Source of the DNA: Tritrichomonas musculus | Lineage: Eukaryota > Parabasalia > Tritrichomonadida > Tritrichomonadidae | DNA length: 64,000 nucleotides | Reading direction: 5' to 3' | NCBI GenBank assembly: GCA_039105265.1 | Contig: JAPFFF010000067.1 | Span: 186,001-250,000 of the forward strand | Shown here: in pieces, positions 32,190 through 41,551 of the stretch | How the letters are laid out: the number at the start of each line of letters is the position of its first letter | Position numbering within the stretch: the stretch's first letter is position 1 | Position numbers and translations under genes: made by a program | Notes under the pieces: model-generated | Told to the model about the DNA's origin: nothing | The model's database searches: none | Seen by the model: the letters and a program-made list of their open reading frames with translations, nothing else

Positions 32190-34636
32190 ATGAATAAAAG
32201 CTCAACAATAATTGAAAGTTTCTTGAAACTTCCTGAATTTTTATACAGTTCTAAAGCAAAATTCGAAAAGCCTGATTTTAAAGAGATTGTTCAAAATTTT
32301 TCTTATTTCATTATCTCAAAAACTGCATTTTTAAACGAACATCAAAAGAAAATAGTGATGGAAAATATCGAATCATCAAAAATCATAATATTTGACGAAA
32401 TTTTAAATTCAGATGATGAAGTAAACGAAAACTATCTAATTCTTTGTTTTGAGAAAACAATAATGATTCTTGAGAAATCAACTGCATTGGAATATATCAT
32501 GCAAAATAATTTTTTCTCTATTCCAAATTTGTCATTTTGCTTTTTAAAAAAATCGAAATCAATTTTTGACGGAAAAGTTACCGATGGATTTCGAGAAATA
32601 CCAATTAATTCTATTTTTCTAGAAGAAATTGAAAGTTTAAACGAGGGACTTTGGATTTATACGACAGAAAAATCAATGAATTATATCTGGTCATTGCTCA
32701 TACCAAGCATCTCAGCATACTTAATCAAGAAAAGTTATTTAAAGCAAAATAAGTATCGCATTGAACGATATATTTTAGATTCAGAGAAATATATTGAAAC
32801 AGGAATAATGCAGGAAGAAATCTTAAGTGAAGAAGAATACGTTGAAATGCGTAGAGTTGGAATTGGAGGTTCTTTTTCGCCATTATTAATTTATCACATC
32901 AAAAAAGGCGAACTATACGTTATTAAAAAGCCTTATGGAAATGCAGAACAAGACAAATTGGTTCGTAGAGAAAACAAAAACTACATGAAAATTAGGCATC
33001 CATTCTTGCCAAAATACATTGGAAGAGTGAAAGATAAAAATTACAATGTGATTGAATTTATAGAAGGTACGACATTAGAAAACATTGAAAAAATTGGACT
33101 CACATACGAAGACAAATTAAAAATTATTTTTGAGCTGTCTTTGATATTTTATTATTTTCATTACAACGAACTAATTTATCGAGATTTGAAGCCAAATAAT
33201 GTTATGATTGATTCAAATAAAAATATTGTCTTAATTGATTTTGATCGATTAATTGATAATATTGAAAATACTCATTCAATTGATGCAAATAATAAGTTTA
33301 TTGCACCAGAAGTTTATGCAACGAATCAGTATTCATATGAAAGTGATATTTACTCAGTTGGCAAGATGATTGAACACATATTAAATGGGAAAAAAGATGT
33401 TCCATTTTTGAACAATATTATTCAAAAATGTACGAATGAAAGAGCTAGTAATCGTCCATCTATTTCTGAAATAATTAATAAATTTATTTTACTGACTCAG
33501 GAAAAAGTCAAAATTGAACGTTGTGTTTGTAATTTTAAAGATCATTTCACTATACTTGGATGGATAAGCCACAAAGTATCACCAGGAGATAAAATGTCAC
33601 TCTTTGGTCTTGGTCTAAATTATGAGATTGGTGAGTATATCAAATGTGATATCAACAAAGCAATCCACTATTATACACTCGCAGACATCCAAAATTATAA
33701 TGAAGCACAATATCGTCTTGGTTTAATCTTTTTGAAATATAAAAACATTACACAAGGAAATTATAAATCTTTATATTATTTCTCTAAAGCAGCATATAAT
33801 AAGCATCTATATGCACTAGTATATGTTGGTTACTTTAATTTGAAATTAGATATCAACAAAGCGATTTTTTGTTTTTCGTATGCTGCAAATCAAAATATTC
33901 CAATAGCACAATATTATCTCGGTTTAATATACTTAACAGACAAATATTGTCTTTTTGATATTAATAAGGCAATTCATTATCTTTCTCTTGCTGCAAATCG
34001 AAATATTCCAATAGCACAATGCTATCTCGGTTTAATATACTCAAAAGAAAAATATTGTCTTTTTGATATTAATAAGGCAATTCATTATCTTTCTCTTGCT
34101 GCAAATCGAAATTATCCAGAAGCACAATGCTATCTCGGTTTAATCTACTCAAAAAAAGAATATACTATTTTTGATATTAGCAAATCGATTCATTATCTTT
34201 CTCTTGCTGCAAATCAAAATTATCCAGAAGCACAATATTATCTCGGTTTAATCTACTCAAAAAAAGAATATACTATTTTTGATATTAGCAAAGCAACTCA
34301 TTATCTTTCTCTTGCTGCAAATCAAAATTATCCAGAAGCACAATATTATCTCGGTTTAATCTACTCAAAAAAAGAATATACTATTTTTGATATTAGCAAA
34401 GCAACTCATTATCTTTCTCTTGCTGCAAATCAAAATTATCCAGAAGCACAATGCTATCTCGGTTTAATCTACTCAAAAAAAGAATATACTATTTTTGATA
34501 TTAGCAAATCGATTCATTATCTTTCTCTTGCTGCAAATCAAAATTATCCAGAAGCACAATTCAATCTTGGCTTAATATACTTAACAGACGAATATAGTTT
34601 TTTGGATATTAATAAAGCAATTCATTATCTTTCTCT
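32190..34636 (+). pseudogene. Kinase-Sel1 gene, 5' half, split by the Maverick
   Basis: Residues 1-215 are a helical region of unknown type. A kinase domain follows at about 220-432, with VIKK as the ATP-binding lysine, YRDLKPNN (330-337), DFD in place of DFG (350-352) and APEVY. After it come Sel1 repeats of exactly 36 residues, many near-identical (SIHYLSLAANQNYPEAQ, YLGLIYSKKEYTIFDIS). The 108 bp units at about 33900-34636 are nearly identical in DNA too. The gene is cut at 34636 inside a Sel1 unit by a 17.3 kb Maverick. The frame runs 148 bases into the element to a stop at 34784. The two halves together would encode about 1,447 residues in one frame. A truncated kinase with half of its repeats might still be made. 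Confidence 0.88.
34632..34636. repeat. Target-site duplication, left copy
   Basis: TCTCT directly before the Maverick tip AGTAGTGTAC. An identical TCTCT follows the right tip at 51949-51953. Mavericks are known to make 5-6 bp duplications. Confidence 0.85.
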
Positions 34637-34996
34637 AGTAGTGTACAAAAGGGGTGATTTAAGACCGGGGGTCTTAAAACGCTTCGCTTCCCCCCTTTCT
34701 CGGTTCTCCGCTCTTGACGAGCTTCGAACCGACCACCATAAATATAGGTCATCAATGCGGTCCATAACTGTCTTCAGTTTTTGATTTGTTATACGAGACC
34801 CTATATTGCGCATAAAAACCTTTATTTTCACATTAAAAGTATATGTTAGTAGTCTCAAAAGTGATATCTTTATACCTGAAATGTGAAATGAAAAACTAAA
34901 ATTTCTCATAAAATTTTAACATATTTATACTTTTTAAAAATATTGAAAATAAAATTTTAAAAAAATTTTGTAATATGATATGTGATATAAAAAATA
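34637..34996 (+). repeat. Maverick left terminal inverted repeat
   Basis: 360 bp. The outer 243 bp (to 34879) are identical to the reverse complement of the right end, and the inner 117 bp differ at a handful of sites. The tip is far less AT-rich than the rest of the element and holds a short hairpin (AAGACC, GGG, GGTCTT) about 24 bases from the end. Confidence 0.95.
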
Positions 34997-35076
34997 TAAA
35001 ATGTTATTCTCTCAAAAATTTATACTTTTATTCTTTTAATTTTAATTTTTTATCCGCAATACAAATAACACCAAAA

Positions 35077-35547
35077 ATGACTAAACAAGTTGCATACGTT
35101 TCTATTAATAAATTATGTGATAAATTAGAGGAATTTATTAAAGAGCATACAATTGATTTAAAAACAAATGCATATGAATATTATGTTTTATTTAGTAAAG
35201 ATACAGTATATGAAGATAGATTTGATAGTAATTATGTAGTATTTAAACCAATATTGATATCACTTTGGAAGAGGCAACAATTGAAATATAATGATTTATG
35301 CAAGCTGTTTGAATGTGAAAAATTATATATTAAAGCCAAAACTAAAGGTGCACATTACAACATAAACACTAAAGAGAATCTACAAAATTTGGTCATTGAA
35401 CGTGAACCAAAAAAGTTTACTAATAGAGATGGAAAAGAAATAGTATACCATGATATTCGAAATTATGACACATACAGTTTGGTTAAAGAAATAGAATCCC
35501 GCTTAAAGACTAACTATCAGCAATTCATCAAAGAATGTGGCTTGTGA
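35077..35547 (+). CDS. Maverick protein of unknown function, 156 aa
   Basis: This is the first gene inside the left terminal repeat. I prefer the ATG at 35077 (MTKQVAYVSINKLCDKLEEF) over an in-frame upstream ATG at 34975, because the upstream part lies within or just past the terminal repeat and is low-complexity. The protein is mixed alpha/beta, lysine-rich and soluble, with no motif I recognise. It ends 13 bases before the next gene on the same strand, so the two are probably expressed together. Confidence 0.6.
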   Translation: MTKQVAYVSINKLCDKLEEFIKEHTIDLKTNAYEYYVLFSKDTVYEDRFDSNYVVFKPILISLWKRQQLKYNDLCKLFECEKLYIKAKTKGAHYNINTKENLQNLVIEREPKKFTNRDGKEIVYHDIRNYDTYSLVKEIESRLKTNYQQFIKECGL

Positions 35548-35560
35548 AAGGTATACTTAT

Positions 35561-37627
35561 ATGGGCCATTATTTTTTTGCATTTAATAGCATTCAAATGA
35601 GTAAAACAAATGCGATACTTAAAGCAGGTCATGTAATGCAAGGCAATAATACTCAAAAATTATTAGGATACTGTAATAGATTGAACAATGAATTAGGGTT
35701 TAATATTACTACTACTTCAGGAGGATATGTACTTAGGGACGAATCATATGCTACTCGTTTAGTAGAACCTCTTAACGAATTTCAATTTGGTTTACGTGAA
35801 GGGAATAGTGTTAATGATACTACCATGAATAGATTCATTGAAAGGGTTCAAAATGAAAATCCATATGATAGACCAATAGGTTATTCTGATTTAAAAGATT
35901 TTAATGATTATCAGTTTAGTAAATGGGCTAGAACAAATAATGGTGTTTATAATGAACTCACAACAAGAATTAATTCCCAAACACTTGAACAATATAAAAA
36001 GACGTATCCAAAAAATATTATACATACTATCATTAGAATACTCAATGAACATAATTTTGCATCAAATGATAATATTCACCATAAATATGTAAGGCGTATA
36101 TATCAAGAAAGTCTGGACCATTTCACAAATAGAGTATATCCACAAAGTGAAGGTGCTTCTAGCGACAATAATATTATTCCCCCTTTTCCTCCAGAAACTT
36201 CACATAGGGAGCCTCAAGAGCATTCTGGACCTTTCTTTAGATTTGGAGCAGCAGAGACTTTTCCGGAATTAAATCCATTGAATGCATTAAGAAGACCCCC
36301 TAATGACAGCGCCGCTGGCCTTGGCTTTGCCAATGAAACAACTCCAATTATAGATAACACTAATATTAATAATAACAATAATACATTTTTATTTCAAAAT
36401 CAAATGGCACAAGAAGTAGATTTACAGCAATTAGTTAATTACTACAATTCTTTTGCTCAAAATCCTGTAGATATCAATAATATAGCGAACAATGTCCAAG
36501 AAATTCAAAGAATAGCGATTGAATCAATAAACCATTTACGACATCAACCAGGTAGGGTTGGTGGACCAAAACAAGGAATGAATTCGTTATGGGATATCGT
36601 TCTAGACAATAAAAAAGACATCAAAAGAAGAAGAAAAGCAATGACCCTTGCTGGAGCTCAAGATATTGTTAATAAACGAAATGCAGCAAATCCTAATAGT
36701 CAACCATGGTCTGTATCAGATGAAGATGTTAACGGGGATAATATTCCAGATATTATTATTAAAAATGGTAGCAACAATCCAATATACATTAATGGATACA
36801 CAACAGCAAAGTCAGATTGGCCTGCACGATTTCATTTCTATACAGATTATGATGCAGCTGCTAGAAAACAATATAGGGATAATCATGGCGGAAAATCAAT
36901 CACTGTTCCAATATATCTCAAGGAGAAATTGAATTATAATTATAATAATGACCTCAATGGAAATCCACATCATTTAGGTGAGATGACAGGCTATACAATG
37001 CCTGAAGCATGGAGAAATTACAAGTTAGATGGGTACAGTTTTGTTAAGGAGAAGCGAAAGAATGCCTTTGCTAGATTCCGCGATTATGTTGTTAGTCATG
37101 TTGTTGAAGATGTTATTACCGCTCTTAGGACTCAAAACATATTAGATATCACTCCTAAATTCAAGGCAAGACTAATTATGATGGCTACGTCAAAATTATG
37201 GAAACACTATATACTTAGTACAGTTGCTCATAAACGTAATTTCACCTCAGTAGAAAATGAAGAGTTTAAGAAATGGTGTAAGAAGAGTGAAGGAAAACGA
37301 ATGATTGATGCAGAAGTTTCAAGCCTATTATTACATGTTCTTCATACTAATGGAAATCATTGGACTGCTGAACAAAGAGCACAACTCAGAAATAAGATTT
37401 ATAATGATTTCGGACACGCTATGGTAGAATCAGCTCAAGAAGTCAATGTACGTGAAAGGGAAAATTTGATACACGACCAATATACTGGACGAGAACAACA
37501 GGGCATGCAGTACGACCATCAAAATGATGAAGAAGGAGGTGAATGGCACGATGGTATCACACAAGAATATAATCGAGAACAGAATGGTGAATGGGACGCA
37601 GACGATGATGAGGCATTTTTAAACTAA
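35561..37627 (+). CDS. Maverick protein of unknown function, about 680 aa
   Basis: A large hydrophilic protein. Its middle third is asparagine- and proline-rich and probably disordered (NNNNTFLFQNQ). Its C-terminal third is globular (YTMPEAWRNYKLDGYSFV, ARFRDYVVSHVVED) and its end is very acidic (EWDADDDEAFLN). Starts at 35561 (MGHYFF) or 35597 (MSKTNAIL) are both possible. It lies between the short first gene and the packaging ATPase. The position and size would suit a virion or replication-associated protein, but I recognise no family. Confidence 0.6.
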   Translation: MGHYFFAFNSIQMSKTNAILKAGHVMQGNNTQKLLGYCNRLNNELGFNITTTSGGYVLRDESYATRLVEPLNEFQFGLREGNSVNDTTMNRFIERVQNENPYDRPIGYSDLKDFNDYQFSKWARTNNGVYNELTTRINSQTLEQYKKTYPKNIIHTIIRILNEHNFASNDNIHHKYVRRIYQESLDHFTNRVYPQSEGASSDNNIIPPFPPETSHREPQEHSGPFFRFGAAETFPELNPLNALRRPPNDSAAGLGFANETTPIIDNTNINNNNNTFLFQNQMAQEVDLQQLVNYYNSFAQNPVDINNIANNVQEIQRIAIESINHLRHQPGRVGGPKQGMNSLWDIVLDNKKDIKRRRKAMTLAGAQDIVNKRNAANPNSQPWSVSDEDVNGDNIPDIIIKNGSNNPIYINGYTTAKSDWPARFHFYTDYDAAARKQYRDNHGGKSITVPIYLKEKLNYNYNNDLNGNPHHLGEMTGYTMPEAWRNYKLDGYSFVKEKRKNAFARFRDYVVSHVVEDVITALRTQNILDITPKFKARLIMMATSKLWKHYILSTVAHKRNFTSVENEEFKKWCKKSEGKRMIDAEVSSLLLHVLHTNGNHWTAEQRAQLRNKIYNDFGHAMVESAQEVNVRERENLIHDQYTGREQQGMQYDHQNDEEGGEWHDGITQEYNREQNGEWDADDDEAFLN

Positions 37628-37676
37628 ACATAATATGAGTCTTTTTTTACACATAATATAATCTATTAACATGTAA

Positions 37677-38498
37677 ATGAATAGCCTAAAAGACGTCAAT
37701 TATTTAGTATCTGATACACTAAAACAAAATAAAGACAATTTATCAGGTGCATTAATAGAATCTATTCACGAAGATATTCACATTAAATATAATTCAGTAA
37801 ATGTTATCGTAGGCAAACAAAATTCTGGTAAAACAGTTATTGCTCTACAAGAGATAATCAAAATAGGATTAATAAAAACACACCATTTATTAGTCTATAT
37901 CACGAAGAATGGAGATGAAAACGATAGGAGCTGGCAAACATTGAAACATCTAATTAAAATGCCATATATTACAATCTCTGAGAAAAATGCAGTTGATTTT
38001 ATGACAGAATTGATAGCTGCAAAAAATCTCTATTATCTTGTCAAAAGAGAACACTTAGAAGAAAGATTAGATGATGGACAAAAAAATGATATGTTTAATG
38101 TTTTACATATACAAGACTTTGCTAAAGAGTATCTTCACACATTAGTACTTTTTGATGATATCTCTAATAGCAAACTATTTTCATCAGAAGAATCATATTT
38201 TAGTCAACAACTTCGTAGATGTAGGCACACAAATATCACATACTTCTTGTTAATCCAAGGATGGAAAGGAATTAAGCCACATATCAAAAATGAGATAACA
38301 ACTTTGTTTGTATTTCCATGTTTTAATCGTCAACAGTTGCATTATATATATTCACAATCAGCTAGTAATTTAGATTTTGAAGAATTTTATAATTTATATA
38401 GACAATTAGCAGAAGAAAAAAATATTTATCCTGATTCACATTCATGCTTAATCGTTCAGGTATCAGAAGGGGGCAACACTATGTTGTCTTGCTCTTGA
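37677..38498 (+). CDS. Maverick packaging ATPase (FtsK/HerA, A32-like)
   Basis: This 273-residue P-loop ATPase has Walker A VGKQNSGKT near residues 45-53 and Walker B LVLFDDIS near 157-164. A downstream RRCRHTNITYFLLIQG resembles the sensor region of the A32/FtsK-HerA genome-packaging ATPases found in Polintons, poxviruses and other large DNA viruses. It should pump DNA into a capsid. Length fits Polinton ATPases. Its 3' end overlaps the convergent small gene that follows by 43 bases. Confidence 0.88.
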   Translation: MNSLKDVNYLVSDTLKQNKDNLSGALIESIHEDIHIKYNSVNVIVGKQNSGKTVIALQEIIKIGLIKTHHLLVYITKNGDENDRSWQTLKHLIKMPYITISEKNAVDFMTELIAAKNLYYLVKREHLEERLDDGQKNDMFNVLHIQDFAKEYLHTLVLFDDISNSKLFSSEESYFSQQLRRCRHTNITYFLLIQGWKGIKPHIKNEITTLFVFPCFNRQQLHYIYSQSASNLDFEEFYNLYRQLAEEKNIYPDSHSCLIVQVSEGGNTMLSCS

Positions 38499-38803
38499 GG
38501 ATTTAAAAAATGAATAATATTATTTATTGTTTCTTTTATCTGTTTTATCTCTTGTTTCAATTCAGATATCTCAATATTTTTTTGATTATCATTAATATTC
38601 TCTTCTTTAATCTTCTTTAACATTAAAACATTTTTTATTTTCGTTATGTGATATCCTTTTATGTAATACATTTTGTTTAATTTATGCGTTGTAAGTGAAT
38701 CCATATCATTTTTATGCTTGTTATAATACAAATTAAATTCATCAACTGTATCAAACTCTTTAGTATACTTTGAGATAGGTTCAATTATTTTCACATCGTT
38801 CAT
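38456..38803 (-). CDS. Maverick small coiled-coil protein, 115 aa
   Basis: Convergent with the packaging ATPase gene. The first 60 residues are compact (FDTVDEFNLYYNKHKNDMDS, then KMYYIKGYHITKI), and a charged coiled coil follows (KNIEISELKQEIKQIKETIN). The fold of the N-terminal part is not recognised. A structural or DNA-associated role is possible. Small genes of this kind between the ATPase and the capsid gene occur in other Mavericks. Confidence 0.6.
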   Translation of the reverse strand: MNDVKIIEPISKYTKEFDTVDEFNLYYNKHKNDMDSLTTHKLNKMYYIKGYHITKIKNVLMLKKIKEENINDNQKNIEISELKQEIKQIKETINNIIHFLNPQEQDNIVLPPSDT

Positions 38804-38825
38804 TTACATTTGAAATAAATTTAAA

Positions 38826-39122
38826 TTACTTCAATAATGGTATATCAAATCTTCCTGGATTAAAATACTGGGCATTTACAGGTCCATTACTAGTTTGTCT
38901 GATACCCGCCCCATTAACACCTACAGACTTATTGCCCGCAAATTTCCCTGCGTAGTTGCCTATTTTATTGATAACATTTCCTGCTGTCCCACCAATTGCA
39001 CCTCCAATAACTGGAGCTACTTTTGATACAATTTCTGCTCCTTTTTTAAGTACTGGTAATGCTTTTCCAATAATATTTTTTGCACCGCTAATCAAATTTT
39101 TAAACCAACTTCCAAATGCCAT
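38826..39122 (-). CDS. Maverick small glycine-rich amphipathic protein, pVI-like candidate
   Basis: A 98-residue protein from the ATG at 39122 (MAFGSWFKNLISGAKNIIGK). The N-terminus can form an amphipathic helix with aromatic residues, followed by a glycine/alanine-rich hydrophobic stretch (VAPVIGGAIGGTAGNVI). Adenovirus protein VI, a membrane-lytic cement protein, opens with a comparable 'FSWGSLWSGIKNFG' type helix. Position next to the capsid gene supports a virion role. The link to pVI is by resemblance only. Confidence 0.5.
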   Translation of the reverse strand: MAFGSWFKNLISGAKNIIGKALPVLKKGAEIVSKVAPVIGGAIGGTAGNVINKIGNYAGKFAGNKSVGVNGAGIRQTSNGPVNAQYFNPGRFDIPLLK

Positions 39123-39215
39123 TTCAATTCCAGTAAACATAAACAAAGTTTAGTTTACTTTGCTGTCGCAAATAAAATGTAAATTATGATAAACATTATT
39201 TTTATATTTAAACAA

Positions 39216-41105
39216 ATGACTTATTACAACGCACAAACAAAGAATTTAGGAAATGATGAGGGTGATGTTTTATCATTTTTCCAATCAAAATTACGTAATC
39301 TTATACAAAGAAACGGTGGAGATAACACATTTTCGTTTGTCATGGAGGAATTCAAAGATAAAGATGCACCATTACCTGTAGGTACAAAAACACGTATAAA
39401 ATTAACACATTCAGGTCATACTATCACACAAATCGAAAAATCATTCACGACTATTCTTCTTGATTTTATCATAAAATTATCAAAACCAATTGATGTATCT
39501 GCTGACACACATGGACTTATGAAAATATTCGTTGGATTCAAAAATGCTGTAGAATTCTATGAAGATTGTAGATTTTGGATTAATGATAAACTCTTAGGTG
39601 CATATCGTCAAGATGAATTACAACGTGAATCATTTGCATATAATTCTATTAAGCCAAGAGATGCAAAAGCAACATCAAAATATTCACATTCTACATGGGA
39701 AAATGTTTCACAATTCTCTCCATCAATTTGCGGCTGTTATGTAGACTTAAAAGATATTGCAGATGGACAACCACATAAATTTACCATCGAATTAACTATA
39801 CCATTTGTAGACCAATTAGCACTTCAAGCATGGCAATTATATCCTAATGCAATATGTGGAGAAATAGAAGAAGAAGTAAAAACAAGTTTACGCGCACTTG
39901 TATGGGCACAAGTGAATCCAAATGTAGTTAAAGAAACACTTCAATTTTTAGAAGATAAAGAAATAGATGAAGAAATGCCTGCTGTTATACCTATATCACG
40001 TAAATTCACACAAATTGGTAGACCATCAGTGATTGTCTCTCATTATTCATCAAATCCAACTCCTTCACAAAAGCTTCATATAGAGTATCAAAGATATAAA
40101 GGCGTAAATGTATATGATGATGATGTACTAGAGCATCCAACAATTGATTTTGGATACACAGATGAAGAATTCACTAAATATGGAGTATCACGTGATGATG
40201 TTAATAAAAAGGAATTTGCTGAATTAATCGCTGCTGGAAATCCTGATAAACCATTAGATGCTGGCGACACAGTGAAAATTATTAAAAGTGAATTGAAAGG
40301 TGCATTATTAGCAACAACAAAATCTGATTCAATCAACCTGAAAACAGAAAAGATTACACTAGATGTTCTTGGTGGTACTATTCAATTAGGTCGCTCAAAT
40401 TTAGCAGGATTTGGATTAAAACAAGATGTTTACAATGGATTGGTTCGTGAATTGCAAACACCATTATTGATTCCATCACAAGAACTCACAAGAGAAATAT
40501 TTGAAGGAACAGCAAAGGTAAATGGATTAGAAATCAGTAAAAGTATTCCATTACGTAATGCAACAAATATCACAATGATGTTCCCTAAGAGCCCTGCAGA
40601 TATAACATGTTTTGATAATATTATGTATCAAAATGTGCAATTAGTTGTTAATAAAAGAACATATCCAGATACCGAATTTGCTAATACTTGTGCAGCCAGG
40701 TTCTATCAACATCAATTGATTGCAAACGAGTTAGATGGAGCGTTAGAAGCAACACAAGAATTTGAAGATAGTTTTACACAGCCATTAAACGACCCAACAA
40801 CTGGTAAACGTTATTTAAATTGTCGCTCTGACGGAACATCATTTGGTATCAATTTTCAACTCGAAAGAAGTAATGCAGGATATGTATTCGATGGATTAGA
40901 CACAGGTAGCACTTCAATAACTGTTACATTTAGAGGTCAGCCAATGTATCGTGGAGAAGATGACACATATTTTATTCCCGATCCAGAATACCCAAATATG
41001 CATCCACCATCACCAGAAGCATGGATATGTTCCGACACATATTTTACATGGAGTGTAAATGGTGTTGAATACTATCAAACTGGCGTGCCAGCAGGGAAAG
41101 AGTAA
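39216..41105 (+). CDS. Maverick major capsid protein candidate
   Basis: A 629-residue, beta-rich protein from the ATG at 39216 (MTYYNAQTKNLGNDEG). The size, central position and composition match the double jelly-roll major capsid proteins assigned to Polintons. Features include alternating hydrophobic strands, a PRDAKATSKYSHSTW loop and a C-terminal aromatic strand WICSDTYFTWSVNGVEY. Neighbouring genes are the pVI-like candidate upstream and the penton-like candidate downstream. The family call rests on pattern and context; a structure prediction of this frame would settle it. Confidence 0.75.
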   Translation: MTYYNAQTKNLGNDEGDVLSFFQSKLRNLIQRNGGDNTFSFVMEEFKDKDAPLPVGTKTRIKLTHSGHTITQIEKSFTTILLDFIIKLSKPIDVSADTHGLMKIFVGFKNAVEFYEDCRFWINDKLLGAYRQDELQRESFAYNSIKPRDAKATSKYSHSTWENVSQFSPSICGCYVDLKDIADGQPHKFTIELTIPFVDQLALQAWQLYPNAICGEIEEEVKTSLRALVWAQVNPNVVKETLQFLEDKEIDEEMPAVIPISRKFTQIGRPSVIVSHYSSNPTPSQKLHIEYQRYKGVNVYDDDVLEHPTIDFGYTDEEFTKYGVSRDDVNKKEFAELIAAGNPDKPLDAGDTVKIIKSELKGALLATTKSDSINLKTEKITLDVLGGTIQLGRSNLAGFGLKQDVYNGLVRELQTPLLIPSQELTREIFEGTAKVNGLEISKSIPLRNATNITMMFPKSPADITCFDNIMYQNVQLVVNKRTYPDTEFANTCAARFYQHQLIANELDGALEATQEFEDSFTQPLNDPTTGKRYLNCRSDGTSFGINFQLERSNAGYVFDGLDTGSTSITVTFRGQPMYRGEDDTYFIPDPEYPNMHPPSPEAWICSDTYFTWSVNGVEYYQTGVPAGKE

Positions 41106-41201
41106 ATAAAAAGATTATATATAAAAAAAATTTTTTTTATATCTAGAATCATAATATGAGTCATTAAGTGAAAACATCTAATTGAAAAGAACAAAGTTCT
41201 T

Positions 41202-41534
41202 TTAATACTCTAGCTTCAAAAACAATGTAAAATTATCTGGTTTTATCTCGTTTCCTTCAGCATCAGTGAACCATATTTTGAAATCTCTTTTTGTTCCAAC
41301 ATATTCATACTTGCGATTATCATCAGGTGGCACTACATTTGCGTACCATACTAAACTATCTTCATATTCATCTCTTTGAATAAAGCTACAATGTATTTCA
41401 GTTTCACCATCAAGATATCCATTACATGTGGCTCTACAATATTGAAAAGATATATAGCGTTTATTCAACGAATTACTAAACTCGGATGGCAATAAATTAT
41501 TGTATTTCTTCGTGATAAAGTACGTTTTTACCAT
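41202..41534 (-). CDS. Maverick penton-like minor capsid candidate, 110 aa
   Basis: A short beta-rich protein. Strand-like segments include NKRYISFQYCRATCNGYLDG and SLVWYANVVPP, ending in FKIWFTDAEGNEIKPDNFTL and a final aromatic strand. The C-terminal pattern resembles the last strands of single jelly-roll penton (minor capsid) proteins. The size is small for that role. It starts 17 bases from, and diverges from, the fibre-like gene, so shared control is likely. Confidence 0.45.
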   Translation of the reverse strand: MVKTYFITKKYNNLLPSEFSNSLNKRYISFQYCRATCNGYLDGETEIHCSFIQRDEYEDSLVWYANVVPPDDNRKYEYVGTKRDFKIWFTDAEGNEIKPDNFTLFLKLEY

Positions 41535-41551
41535 TCTTTATAATATATAAA

